From: Paraburkholderia sp. LEh10
GTDB lineage: Bacteria > Pseudomonadota > Gammaproteobacteria > Burkholderiales > Burkholderiaceae
Direction of reading: 5' to 3'
Assembly: GCF_017814945.1 (NCBI RefSeq)
Contig: NZ_JAGIPX010000029.1
Coordinates: 41,692 to 105,691 of the forward strand
DNA: 64,000 nt
Notes under the pieces: model-generated
Databases searched by the model: none
What the model was told of the DNA's origin: nothing
What the model saw: only the letters and a program-made list of their open reading frames with translations
Position numbers and translations under genes: made by a program
Part shown: positions 55,845 through 64,000 of the stretch, piece after piece
Numbering within the stretch: position 1 is the stretch's first letter
How the letters are laid out: each line of letters begins with the position of its first letter

Positions 55845-58800
55845 TCACTTCTCCACTACCGAGTTCCGCAAGGCGGGCGCGCTCTTGATGCCGAGCTTGC
55901 GAACGAAGGCGTAAAACGCCGGCGTGAATGCGAGCCCGAAGAGCGTCACACCGAGCATGCCGAAGAACACCGTCGTGCCGAGCAATTGCCGCATTTCAGA
56001 GCCGGCGCCGCTGGCGACGGCGAGCGGTGCCACGCCTGCGATAAACGCAAACGACGTCATCAGGATGGGGCGCAACCGCACATGTGCAGCATGAGTTGCA
56101 GCGTCTTCCGCATCGACGCCGTCTTCGTCCTGACGCTGTCTGGCGAACTCGACAATGAGAATGGCGTTCTTCGCGGCCAGACCGACGAGCACCACGAACC
56201 CGATTTGCGCAAGAATGTCGATCGGCATGCCGCGCATGTTCAGACCGATCGCCGCTGCGAGCAAACACATCGGCACGATCAGCACGATCGCGAGCGGCGT
56301 CTTCCAGCTTTCATACTGCGCAGCGAGCACGAGGAACACGAACAGTGCCGACGCAGCAAAGATCACGAGCGGCGACATGGTCTGTTCTTTCTGCTGGTGA
56401 GCGAGGTCGGTCCACTCGTACGTGATGCCGTTCGGAAGCACCTGCGCTGCGAGCTGTTCCATGTGCTGGATGGCGTCGCCCGACGAATATCCGGGACCGG
56501 CTGCACCCATGATTTCCGCTGCGGGATACATGTTGTAGCGCGGCATGCGATACGGCTGGGTCGTGTTTTTGAACGTCGCTACGCTGCTGATCGGCACCAT
56601 GTCGCCCGTCGAGTTGCGCACCTTGAGCCGTCCGATGTCTTCGGGTGTCCGGCGGAATGCTTCATCGCCCTGAACGCGTACCTGATACGTACGGCCCATG
56701 AAGTTGAAGTCATTCACGTATTGCGAGCCAAGGTAGAGATCCATCGTCGAAAACACATCCGTTGGCGTGAGGCCGATCTTTTCTGCCTTCAAACGGTCGA
56801 TGTCCGCATAGACGGATGGCGCGCCCGCGTTGTAAAGCGTGAAGACACCACCGAACACCTTGTCCTTGTTGGCAGCAGCCACGAGTGCACGCGAGGCGTC
56901 GGCGAGTGCCTGCGGGCCGAGTCCGCCACGGTCTTCCAGCATCAGCTTGAAGCCGCCCGCTGCGCCCAGCCCCTGCACAGGCGGCGGGTTGATCACGACG
57001 ACCACAGCGTCCTTGACACCCGCGACCCGCTTGCGGAGTTCGACCAGCATCGACGCCGCATTGACGCCGGGGACATGCTTGCCATACAGCGAAGGAAGCC
57101 CGTAGAAAAGCGTTCCCACGTTGGGCGCAATCGTGCCCGTCGTGACGTCGAGGCCCGACACGGGCGACGTGTGCGTCACGCCTTTGAGTCCCGGCGTATC
57201 GAGCACGATGTCGTTGATCTCGCGAATCACCTTGTCGGTGCGCTCGAGACTTGAGCCGGGAGGAAGGAACGCAATCACAGCCTGATAGCCGATGTCCTGA
57301 TCCGGAATAAAGCCGGTCGGCATTCTCGACATTTGCAACGCAGTCGCACCAATCAGACCCGCGTAGACGATCAGCATGACGGTGGTCGCACGTACGGCGC
57401 GGCCCGTCATTTTTCCGTAGCGGGACGACAGCCATTCGAACGACGCATTGAACCGGCCGAAAATCGCGTGATGGAGGCGACCCAGCGCGGTGGACCCGCC
57501 GTGAGACTTTTCCATCTCGTGCGGCTTGAGAAGCACTGCGCACAGAGCCGGGCTCAGCGTAAGCGAAACGAAGCACGAGATGACGGTCGATGCGGCGATC
57601 GTAATCGCGAACTGCTTGAAGAACAGACCCGAGATGCCGGACATCAATGCAGTGGGGCCGAACACAGCGCACAACGTGAGCGCGATGGCGATAATGGCCG
57701 TCGAAACCTCGTTCATGGTTCGATGTGCGGCTTCTTTCGGCGACATGGCGAGCGCCATGTTCCGTTCGACGTTCTCGACCACGACAATGGCATCGTCCAC
57801 GACAATCCCGACGGCCAGAACCAGTCCGAACAACGAAAGGTTGTTGATGGACGCGCCGAACAGCGAAAGGATGGCGAACGTGCCGACCAGCGACACCGGA
57901 ATCGCGACAACCGGAATGATCGTGGCGCGCCAGTTCTGCAGGAACAGATACACGACGCCAACCACCAGCAGAATGGCAATGCCGATCGTTTTCGCGACTT
58001 CCTCGATCGACTGGGAAACGAAGGTAGTCGGGTCGTAGATCTTGATGTAGTCGACGCCGGGTGGGAAGCTCTTCTTCAGCTCGGCCATTTTGGCCCACAC
58101 GTCGTGCTCGACCTGCACCACGTTCGCATCGGGCGTGGCGATGACGAACCACGGCGTGGCGGCATACCTGTCAGCGTAAGCCTTGGAGCCGTAGTCCACC
58201 GAGCCAAGCTCGACACGGCCGATATCGCGAATGCGTGTCACACGTCCCTGCGTATCGGACTTGACGACGACGTTGCCAAACTGTTCGGGCGTCGTGAGAC
58301 GGCCAAGCGCGTCGATATTGATCTGATAGGCACCCGTGCCATTGTTCGACACAGGCGGCTGGTTGAGCACACCTGCCGACACGGCGGCATTCTGCGCGCG
58401 AAGCGCTGCCAGTATTTCATTGGCGCTGATGTTATACGAAGCGGCCTTGTCCGGATCGATCCAGATGCGCATCGCGTACTGCCGTTCGCCGAACAACTGA
58501 AAGTCCGACACGCCCGGCAGACGCGCGATCTGATCGCGCACCTTGAGCATGTAATTCGACAGGTATTCGGGGCTGCGCGAGCCGTCGGGTGAATAGACGT
58601 GAACGCCGAGCAGCAGCGCCTGGATAGTCTTTTTCACCTGGACGCCCTGCAATTGCACTTCAGCAGGCAGGCGAGACAGCGTGTCTTCCACGCGGCTGCG
58701 TGTCAGCAAAAGCGCTGTATTCGGATCAGTTCCGACCTTGAAGATCACCGTGATCGTCAACTGACCGTTGCTGGTCGATTGGCTCGAAATGTAATCCATA

Positions 58801-59027
58801 TTCTCGACGCCGTTGACGGACTGCTCGAGCGGCGTTGCGACCGTGCGCGCAATCGTATCGGCCGATGCACCCGGATACGAGGTCGTGATCTGGATGGTGG
58901 TGGGAACGATGTTCGGATACTGGGCCACCGGCAGCTTCATCATGGTTGCGAGGCCGACGAGCACAGCGAATATGTTGAGCACCGCTGCAAAGCGCGGGTG
59001 CTCGATAAAGAAGTGAGTCAGTTTCAT
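55845..59027 (-). CDS. RND multidrug efflux pump (HAE1, MexB/AcrB-like)
   Basis: A 1060-residue inner-membrane pump of full AcrB length. The N-terminus MKLTHFFIEHPRFAAVLNIF forms TM1. The proton-relay aspartates lie in LAVGIVVDDAIVVVENVER, and the TM10 lysine region is AAKNAILIVEFARQRQ. The large periplasmic loops are present. It exports drugs or amphiphilic compounds with protons. ATG overlaps the adaptor gene stop by 4 nt, so the pump is translationally coupled to it. The operon is transcribed on the minus strand from ~60300, divergent to the HxlR gene. Confidence 0.95.
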   Translation of the reverse strand: MKLTHFFIEHPRFAAVLNIFAVLVGLATMMKLPVAQYPNIVPTTIQITTSYPGASADTIARTVATPLEQSVNGVENMDYISSQSTSNGQLTITVIFKVGTDPNTALLLTRSRVEDTLSRLPAEVQLQGVQVKKTIQALLLGVHVYSPDGSRSPEYLSNYMLKVRDQIARLPGVSDFQLFGERQYAMRIWIDPDKAASYNISANEILAALRAQNAAVSAGVLNQPPVSNNGTGAYQINIDALGRLTTPEQFGNVVVKSDTQGRVTRIRDIGRVELGSVDYGSKAYADRYAATPWFVIATPDANVVQVEHDVWAKMAELKKSFPPGVDYIKIYDPTTFVSQSIEEVAKTIGIAILLVVGVVYLFLQNWRATIIPVVAIPVSLVGTFAILSLFGASINNLSLFGLVLAVGIVVDDAIVVVENVERNMALAMSPKEAAHRTMNEVSTAIIAIALTLCAVFGPTALMSGISGLFFKQFAITIAASTVISCFVSLTLSPALCAVLLKPHEMEKSHGGSTALGRLHHAIFGRFNASFEWLSSRYGKMTGRAVRATTVMLIVYAGLIGATALQMSRMPTGFIPDQDIGYQAVIAFLPPGSSLERTDKVIREINDIVLDTPGLKGVTHTSPVSGLDVTTGTIAPNVGTLFYGLPSLYGKHVPGVNAASMLVELRKRVAGVKDAVVVVINPPPVQGLGAAGGFKLMLEDRGGLGPQALADASRALVAAANKDKVFGGVFTLYNAGAPSVYADIDRLKAEKIGLTPTDVFSTMDLYLGSQYVNDFNFMGRTYQVRVQGDEAFRRTPEDIGRLKVRNSTGDMVPISSVATFKNTTQPYRMPRYNMYPAAEIMGAAGPGYSSGDAIQHMEQLAAQVLPNGITYEWTDLAHQQKEQTMSPLVIFAASALFVFLVLAAQYESWKTPLAIVLIVPMCLLAAAIGLNMRGMPIDILAQIGFVVLVGLAAKNAILIVEFARQRQDEDGVDAEDAATHAAHVRLRPILMTSFAFIAGVAPLAVASGAGSEMRQLLGTTVFFGMLGVTLFGLAFTPAFYAFVRKLGIKSAPALRNSVVEK

Positions 59028-60274
59028 GATTTGGCTCCTTCGTCACCGTGCTCTGCCGAGAACTGGATCGCACCGGTGTGCGGAGAAATCTTCGAACCGG
59101 GGCGGACAGACGGAATGCCGTCGATCACGATCCGGTCGGTCGAGGCAAGTCCAGATCGGATCACGCGCAGACCGCCGCGAAGGTCGCCGATCTCGACCTT
59201 TCTGGGCGTGGCCACATTGTCGTCTCCGACGACGTACACCATGTGGTCCGTTTGATCCTGGAGTACGGCGGCATCGGGGACGAGCAATGCCGGTTGCGGT
59301 GCAGTCGTTGCCAGCCGCAGGCGTGCGAAGCCACCGGGTGTGAGCGACAGGTCGCTATTGGGAATCGTTGCGCGCGCATGAATGGTTCCGCTCGAACGGT
59401 CGAGCGTGTTGTCGATAAAGTTGAGCGTGCCGGTGCGCGCATAGTCACTGTCGCCTGTGGGCGAAATGTTCACTGCGTCTGCGAGCGGTCCTTTCTGGTC
59501 TCCACGAGAACGCTGGAAGGCGGCATAGTCGTTTTCGCTAATGTCGAAATCCAGGTAGATCGGGTCCAGCGAGACGATGGTCGCTAGCAGCGTCGTGGGG
59601 CCGCTGCCGGCGCGGCTGCCGGATACCAGATTGCCCGTCGAGACGAGGTGTGTGCCGATGCGCCCGGTAAACGGTGCCGTGATCTTGCAGCGATCCAGGT
59701 CGAACCGGGCATCGCGAACGAGCGCATTGGCGTTGTCGACAGCCGCTTGAGCGGCTCGTTGTTCAGCGACTTTCTGGTCGACGTTCTCGACCGTTCCTGC
59801 CTCCGAACGCTGCAATTCGTGCGCGCGGGCAAGCTCCCGGGTGGCGAGTGCCAGCCGGGCATTCGCGGATTCGAGTCCGGCCGTCGCCTGGCTCAGTTTG
59901 GTCTGATACGGTTCCGGATCGATCTCGAACAGCACGTCGCCTTTATGCACGATGTCGCCGTCCTTGAAATTGATCTGCACGAGCGTGCCGCCGACCTGCG
60001 CGCGCAAGTCGACGCGATTCACGGCCGAGAACTGGCCGAGAAACCCGAGCCGGCCTTCGATATCACGCTGCAACGGTGCGCTGATGGCAACCGACGGAGG
60101 CGACGGTGCGGCAACGGGCGCTGCACTCGACCAGTGCATGTGAGCTGCCGTGGCCGCGATGGCGACGATCACAGCGGCTGCGACACCTTTGCCGACCCAT
60201 CGAATAGAGCCGGAGGGCGCCGGGTTGGCAGGAGTCGTCACTCTCGCCTCGGCCTGATCAACTTCAGTATTCAT
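59024..60274 (-). CDS. HlyD-type periplasmic adaptor (MexA/AcrA-like)
   Basis: A 416-residue membrane fusion protein. A hydrophobic N-terminal segment (AAAVIVAIAATAAHMHW, ~32-48) anchors it in the inner membrane. The lipoyl-type domain is visible in RVDLRAQVGGTLVQINFKDGDIVHKGDVLFEIDPEPY, the hairpin in LAQATAG..ELARAHELQRSEAGT (approximate), and the beta-barrel part in LTPGGFARLRL. It joins pump and outer-membrane duct. It is first in the operon; the promoter region contains two 17-bp palindromes (60431, 60513). Confidence 0.93.
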   Translation of the reverse strand: MNTEVDQAEARVTTPANPAPSGSIRWVGKGVAAAVIVAIAATAAHMHWSSAAPVAAPSPPSVAISAPLQRDIEGRLGFLGQFSAVNRVDLRAQVGGTLVQINFKDGDIVHKGDVLFEIDPEPYQTKLSQATAGLESANARLALATRELARAHELQRSEAGTVENVDQKVAEQRAAQAAVDNANALVRDARFDLDRCKITAPFTGRIGTHLVSTGNLVSGSRAGSGPTTLLATIVSLDPIYLDFDISENDYAAFQRSRGDQKGPLADAVNISPTGDSDYARTGTLNFIDNTLDRSSGTIHARATIPNSDLSLTPGGFARLRLATTAPQPALLVPDAAVLQDQTDHMVYVVGDDNVATPRKVEIGDLRGGLRVIRSGLASTDRIVIDGIPSVRPGSKISPHTGAIQFSAEHGDEGAKS

Positions 60275-60430
60275 GGCATTCCTAATTATGGAAACAGGCT
60301 TTACAGCAGAGGGTCGTGGCCCAGCTCGCCCGTCAGATGATCGATCTTTGCTCTCTCGTATGGAGAAAACCGCGTAGTCCAGAATCTGGCCGCTATCCCG
60401 GGAGACTTCCCCCTGAACGACTGCCGGCTA

Positions 60431-60447
60431 AGTTTCGTGACGCAACT
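60431..60447. promoter_or_regulatory. HxlR-type operator candidate 2
   Basis: AGTTTCGTGACGCAACT is a 17-bp palindrome (AGTT-CGT-ACG-AACT arms; one symmetric mismatch) in the divergent HlyD-HxlR intergenic region. Confidence 0.55.
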
Positions 60448-60515
60448 ATAGGCAACACCGTTGCGTCCCACTACTGGCCGAAACCGGGAAGCTGTTCCCC
60501 ACAATCCGGTTAAGT
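60431..60515. repeat. ~85-bp imperfect direct repeat, right copy
   Basis: The partner of 54268-54351, including the identical segment GGAAGCTGTTCCCCACAA. It lies in the promoter region shared by the efflux operon and the HxlR gene. Confidence 0.7.
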
Positions 60516-60529
60516 TGCGTGACGAAACC
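60513..60529. promoter_or_regulatory. HxlR-type operator candidate 3
   Basis: AGTTGCGTGACGAAACC is the third copy of the motif, 22 nt upstream of the HxlR start codon and positioned to block that promoter. Confidence 0.5.
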
Positions 60530-60550
60530 TGGGCTAGGATACGTTCCATC

Positions 60551-61069
60551 ATGTATAGAAAACGCTTCGATGAAATGGACTGTTCGATCGCTCGCGCCCT
60601 CGACGAGGTGGGCGAGTGGTGGACGCTACTGATCGTTCGCGAGTGCACGCAAGGCAGCAGGCGCTTCGACGAATTTCAGAGCGGGCTCGGTATCGCCCGC
60701 AATGTCCTCACGGCCCGGCTGGAACGTTTGATCGAACTGGATATCCTTGAACGCTTCCCGGTCGCCGAACGCGCCAACACGTTCGGTTACCGCTTGACCT
60801 CGAAGGGGGCGGATTTATACCCGGTGCTGGTCGCGCTCATGCAATGGGGAGACAAGTGGCTGAGGCCAAATGGAAAGCCGCCGATCACCTTGGTGGAGCA
60901 TGCTAGCGGCAGTCCCGTAGCGGCCGTGGAAGTACGCGCGGCGGGCGGGCAGGCGCTGACGTACCGGGACGTGCGGTTTGCTGCCGGTCCGGGCGCAACG
61001 AAGGCGACGCAGGACGTCATCGAGAACCGGAATGATCGGGTACTCGGTGACCAGAGCGACGAGTCGTGA
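60551..61069 (+). CDS. HxlR-family transcriptional regulator
   Basis: A 172-residue winged-helix protein beginning MYRKRFDEMDCSIARALDEVG, with EWWTLLIVRECTQGSRRFDEFQSGLGIARNVLTARL (HxlR HTH) and RFPVAERANTFGYRLTSKGADLYPVLVALMQWGDKWL. The conserved cysteine near position 10 (MDCSIA) can act as a redox or electrophile sensor in this family. It is divergent from the RND operon and probably represses it in the absence of inducer. The C-terminal ~50 residues are extra. Confidence 0.9.
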   Translation: MYRKRFDEMDCSIARALDEVGEWWTLLIVRECTQGSRRFDEFQSGLGIARNVLTARLERLIELDILERFPVAERANTFGYRLTSKGADLYPVLVALMQWGDKWLRPNGKPPITLVEHASGSPVAAVEVRAAGGQALTYRDVRFAAGPGATKATQDVIENRNDRVLGDQSDES

Positions 61070-61091
61070 GCCTGAAGGAATCGAGAAGGCG

Positions 61092-62012
61092 CTAGTGCCG
61101 CTTCTGCTTGCCGAACCGGGAGAGCGATTGCCTGAGTTTGGGCGCCGCGAAGTCGATGAAATGCCGCAGTTTGATGGCCATCAGATTTCTGGACACATGA
61201 ACCAGATGGACGGGCACGGGCTCGATCTCGAACTGTGGCAGGAGTATCTCGAGCTTCCCGTTCCGGAGCGCTTCATCGGCATCGTGCTCGAATACGTAGG
61301 TGATGCCTGCATTGTCCACGGCGGCGCTGACGGCAGCGTCGGGTGTCGTGACCTCGAGCCGGGGTTTCACGCCGAGCACATAGATCTTGTTCGTCGTGGG
61401 AAGGCGGAAACGCCACGGCGACAGATACGGGCTATTGAAGACGACGCACGAATACTTCACGAGATCGTCGGGTTCGCGCGGCGGCGTATGGTTGGCGAGG
61501 AAGGCGGGACTCGCGCAGACGATCGGGCGCAATGAGCCGATGCGCGTGGCGATCATGCTGCTATCCGCGAGTTCTCCGATGCGCAAGGCGAGGTCGGCGT
61601 GCGAATCGATGAGGTCGATGTTTCGATCGGAGAGAAGGAGCCGAACGGTGATGTCCGGATACTGCGCGAGGAACTGATTGATGACAGGCAAAACATGCAG
61701 GCGACCAAGCTGCACGGGCGCAGTCACGACCAGCTCGCCTTTCGCGGTCGCGAACTCGCCGGTGGCCTCGTGCTCCTGTTCACGCACGAGGTCGAGAATG
61801 CGTCGGGCCGCCGCGACGTATGACATACCCGCGTCGGTCAATGTCAGTTTTCGCGTGGTTCGTATCAGCAACCGGGTTCCGAGCAACTCCTCGAGATCGG
61901 CTACCTTGCGGGTGAGCGTGCTGACAGGGATCTTCAGTTCGCGTGCTGCCGCCGACAGGCTTCCCCTGTCCACGGCGGTCAGCAGCATTTCCATGGCTTC
62001 TAGTCGGTCCAA
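61092..62012 (-). CDS. LysR-family transcriptional regulator
   Basis: A 306-residue LysR protein: MDRLEAMEMLLTAVDRGSLSAAARELKIPVSTLTRKVADLEELLG. The effector-binding domain shows VAARRILDLVREQEHEATGE and FVTAPVQLGRLHVLPVINQFL-like phrases typical of the group near DmlR/CrgA. It lies convergent to the HxlR gene. Upstream (62030 on) are porin remnants, so its divergent target may be lost. Confidence 0.9.
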   Translation of the reverse strand: MDRLEAMEMLLTAVDRGSLSAAARELKIPVSTLTRKVADLEELLGTRLLIRTTRKLTLTDAGMSYVAAARRILDLVREQEHEATGEFATAKGELVVTAPVQLGRLHVLPVINQFLAQYPDITVRLLLSDRNIDLIDSHADLALRIGELADSSMIATRIGSLRPIVCASPAFLANHTPPREPDDLVKYSCVVFNSPYLSPWRFRLPTTNKIYVLGVKPRLEVTTPDAAVSAAVDNAGITYVFEHDADEALRNGKLEILLPQFEIEPVPVHLVHVSRNLMAIKLRHFIDFAAPKLRQSLSRFGKQKRH

Positions 62013-62069
62013 CGCGTTCGCTCACGTGCAATCAGGTCGCAATATTGTATGGGAAGTCCTTCGCGGGCG

Positions 62070-62612
62070 CCGTATCGACGCGTCCAACTGCGCAGGCCAA
62101 TTGCCCGGTGACTTCATCGCGTGCCGCCAATACACTGCGATGCTGTCCTACCAGTCCACGCAGTTCGGGGTGGCGACATCATACGATGTGATGCGCGGCG
62201 GTCCCAATGCGTCGGCACCGTTGAGTTCGAGTGCGTTTACGGACACGCGAAACCTCGTCGATGCCTACGCGATGGTCGGACCTGTAAAGGTTGCTGGAGG
62301 TTGGATGCGGAGAAATACCGCCGCAGCAGTTCACGCGCAGTCCGATATCTTCTTCCTCGGCTTTGAATATTTCATCAGGCCCGACCTGATTGAAGATGTA
62401 CAAGCGCTTAGGTACATCAACCGAAGTGTGGCCAACGCGAACTTTTTGTCGCCCGCACAACGTATCTATTTTCAAAACGAACGTCGGCTTATATGTCACT
62501 TGGCTACATCATGAACAGCGACAAGGGAAATGCGCCGGTCGCGGCATTAGGGACTGTTCGGACAGGAGCCAACCAGTTCGGCGCCATGCTCGGCCTCCAG
62601 CAGAGGTTCTAG
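62070..62612 (+). pseudogene. Gram-negative porin (C-terminal part), frameshifted
   Basis: Consecutive frames give PGDFIACRQYTAMLSYQSTQFGVATSYDVM, PLSSSAFTDTRNLVDAYAMVGPVKVAGGW, IFFLGFEYFIRPDLIED, RYINRSVANANFLS and finally LGYIMNSDKGNAPVAALG...GAMLGLQQRF ending in Phe, the C-terminal signature of Burkholderia-type trimeric porins. The N-terminal half is absent, and there are frameshifts near 62393 and 62500. It is not functional. Confidence 0.75.
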
Positions 62613-62681
62613 TTCGAAATCGTACGAGTGACAATTGTGGTGTCCGTCGACACGTGATGAGCGATCCCGCCTCCAGATGCC

Positions 62682-62900
62682 GCCATACTCGGTCTGGGTG
62701 TCGCGATGCTGGCGCTTCCCGACGTACTGCCGGATCTGGCCGGCGGCAAGCCGGTGCGTTTGCTGCCCGAATTGCATTCGGACGCGGGCATGACCTCCCT
62801 TTACTATGCTTCGCGGCGGCTTCTACTCGGGAAGATGCGTGTGTTTATCGACTTTGCGATGGAAATATTTCCGGCAGCTCGGTTAAGGCGCAAAGATTCG
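62682..62900 (+). pseudogene. LysR effector-domain C-terminal remnant
   Basis: AILGLGVAMLALPDVLPDLAGG, then VRLLPELHSDAGMTSLYYASRRLLLGKMRVFIDFAMEIF is the usual C-terminal end of LysR regulators. The N-terminal ~230 residues are missing, so this is a leftover. The rest of the stretch to 62970 shows nothing. Confidence 0.65.
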
Positions 62901-62970
62901 ATGCGACGAGGGACGAGCGTGGTGACGGATCGCCCATCGACGGTGACCGCGTATTCCTTGACAACAAGCG

Positions 62971-63915
62971 CTAGGAAGCATGAGCCTGCACTAGCACGTC
63001 CCAGGGCGCGGGAGACGGAAAGATGTCCTGCAAAAATCCGACAAACGCTCGTACCGCCGGATTGCTGCGGCGGCTCTCGGGCCACACCGCATGTAAATGG
63101 AATCGGTCATAGGCGAACTTATGCAGCACCGGTACGAGTTCACGCCTTCTAACGTATGCCGCAGCGATATACGTCGTCGAAATCCCGATTCCGGCACCCG
63201 CGGCCAGAGCCGCGGCAATGGCGTCGCTGGCGTCGACAATCAAAGCCGACGCAGGCGTAAATTCAACGAGTTTGCCCCCCACGTTGAACGGCCATGCAGC
63301 CTCCTGCCCCGTCGACTGATATCTGAAGTTCACACAATCGTGCTGCAAGAGATCATTCGGATGCTGCGGCAGGCCTCGCTCCTGCAGATATTCCGGCGAT
63401 GCGAACGCGCAAACCCGATGCGGTGCAAGACGACGCACAATCAATCGCGTGTCGCCGGGGTCGCCGACCCGAATGGCGACATCCACGCCTTCTTCGATCA
63501 AATCGACGTAACGATCGCTCAGGCGGACATCGACGGTCACTTTCGGATGCTGTCGGCGGAACATCGTCAATGCGGGGGCGAGGATGTTCACGCCGACGGG
63601 CAACGGCGCCGTCACCTTGAGCGTTCCAGCCGGCTCCGCGCGCGCAGCGGCTACGCCTTGTTCGATACCTTCCGCCTCGCGCAATAACCGTTGCGTGCGC
63701 TCCAGAAGATCCCGCCCCTCTGGCGTCAGCGTCAGCGAGCGCGTAGTCCGGCTGAACAGCCTGAGTCCGAAATGCTGCTCGAGCCGCTGAATGCTCTTGC
63801 TGATGGCCGATGGCGAAACGGACAGCGAACGCGCGGCGGCCGTGTAGCTGCCAAGCGATGCGGCACGCGCAAAAGCAATCAGTCCAGTCAGCCTCTCGAT
63901 CGCGATTTGTTCCAT
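62971..63915 (-). CDS. LysR-family transcriptional regulator
   Basis: A 314-residue LysR protein: RLTGLIAFARAASLGSYTAAARSLSVSPSAISKSIQRLEQHFG (HTH), TTRSLTLTPEGRDLLERTQRLL, and an effector domain of the CrgA/DmlR type (VGVNILAPALTMFRRQHPKV; LSDRYVDLIEEGVDVAIRVGD). It is divergent from a gene beginning at the window edge (63974). Confidence 0.92.
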   Translation of the reverse strand: MEQIAIERLTGLIAFARAASLGSYTAAARSLSVSPSAISKSIQRLEQHFGLRLFSRTTRSLTLTPEGRDLLERTQRLLREAEGIEQGVAAARAEPAGTLKVTAPLPVGVNILAPALTMFRRQHPKVTVDVRLSDRYVDLIEEGVDVAIRVGDPGDTRLIVRRLAPHRVCAFASPEYLQERGLPQHPNDLLQHDCVNFRYQSTGQEAAWPFNVGGKLVEFTPASALIVDASDAIAAALAAGAGIGISTTYIAAAYVRRRELVPVLHKFAYDRFHLHAVWPESRRSNPAVRAFVGFLQDIFPSPAPWDVLVQAHAS

Positions 63916-63973
63916 GATGGCATGGCGGCCTCAAATCTGAACTGCAACACTGACGTTTGTTAAAGTGTCGCGC

Positions 63974-64000
63974 ATGAATAAGAAGACGTATCTGCAGTTG
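63974..64000 (+). CDS. Start of a gene cut by the window edge
   Basis: ATG 63974 begins MNKKTYLQL, 58 nt from the divergent LysR start. It is probably the LysR target gene, but only nine codons are visible. Confidence 0.35.

Noticed and set aside
56710..58152. A 480-residue minus-strand open frame inside the RND pump gene
   Set aside because: It is out of frame with the pump and lacks membrane segments; it is a shadow of the real pump gene.
55806..58592. Long plus-strand open frames opposite the RND pump gene
   Set aside because: They are His/Arg-rich with no motifs and run antisense to a fully supported AcrB-like gene.

Overview
The window looks like an accessory part of a high-GC betaproteobacterial genome, most likely Burkholderiaceae of the Paraburkholderia/Caballeronia type. 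This rests on the protein families seen (LysR/TetR-rich catabolic blocks, ACS-family MFS carriers, a Gram-negative porin remnant, NodT-RND-HlyD efflux, DUF4148 protein, IS1182/IS91 remnants). No rRNA, tRNA, CRISPR array or replication origin was recognised.

Layout. (1) 1-2.4 kb is a gene graveyard (DUF255/YyaL remnant, phage-like remnant, small ORFs). (2) 2.48-9.04 kb is a compact Fe-S assembly operon: Rrf2 regulator, sufB, sufC, sufD, sufS, sufU-like, sufT-like and a Rieske protein. (3) 9.0-23.1 kb is a mobile/decaying region bracketed by two ~250 bp direct copies of a tyrosine-recombinase 3' end. Inside are an orphan fibre-like protein, a LysR-controlled block (PhyH dioxygenase, YdiJ-type FAD/Fe-S dehydrogenase, MFS, aldehyde dehydrogenase), a PutA fragment, an internally deleted IS1182 transposase and a truncated IS91 element. 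(4) 23.3-26.6 kb holds scattered small genes and long stretches without genes.

(5) 26.6-50.0 kb is the most interesting part: a degradation/transport island. It begins with an unusual tandem TetR protein (two complete TetR units in one chain). Three transcription units follow. Unit A is PhyH dioxygenase, RidA, DUF1329, DUF1302, RND/MMPL transporter, YCF48-like protein, Tat-type flavin amine oxidase and membrane-anchored dihaem cytochrome c. Unit B is a saccharopine-dehydrogenase-like reductase, acyl-CoA synthetase, thiolase-like protein and PuuB-like FAD oxidoreductase, followed by a TetR regulator. Unit C is acyl-CoA dehydrogenase, a second flavin amine oxidase, a second dihaem cytochrome c and a multi-pass membrane protein. 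Each unit is preceded by the same arrangement of a GACAGGG/CCCTGTC-T-run terminator-like element and, 28-29 nt further on, an AT-rich operator-like sequence. A 22-bp-phased TAGGTCA repeat lies beside the tandem TetR gene. I infer oxidation of a hydrophobic amine in the periplasm with electrons passed to cytochrome c, imine clearance by RidA, then CoA-dependent breakdown of the carbon skeleton. The substrate is unknown.

(6) 50.0-54.2 kb contains gene wreckage and small genes: a PntA-PntB chimeric remnant, TetR, an SDR with its middle deleted, a PEP-mutase/ICL-family enzyme and a frameshifted MFS gene. (7) 54.3-61.1 kb is a tripartite RND efflux operon with a divergent HxlR regulator; a 17-bp palindromic motif recurs at both ends. 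(8) 61.1-64.0 kb has two LysR genes around porin and LysR remnants.

Several apparent frameshifts are single-base losses in homopolymers, so some 'broken' genes may be sequencing errors. This cannot be settled from the sequence alone.
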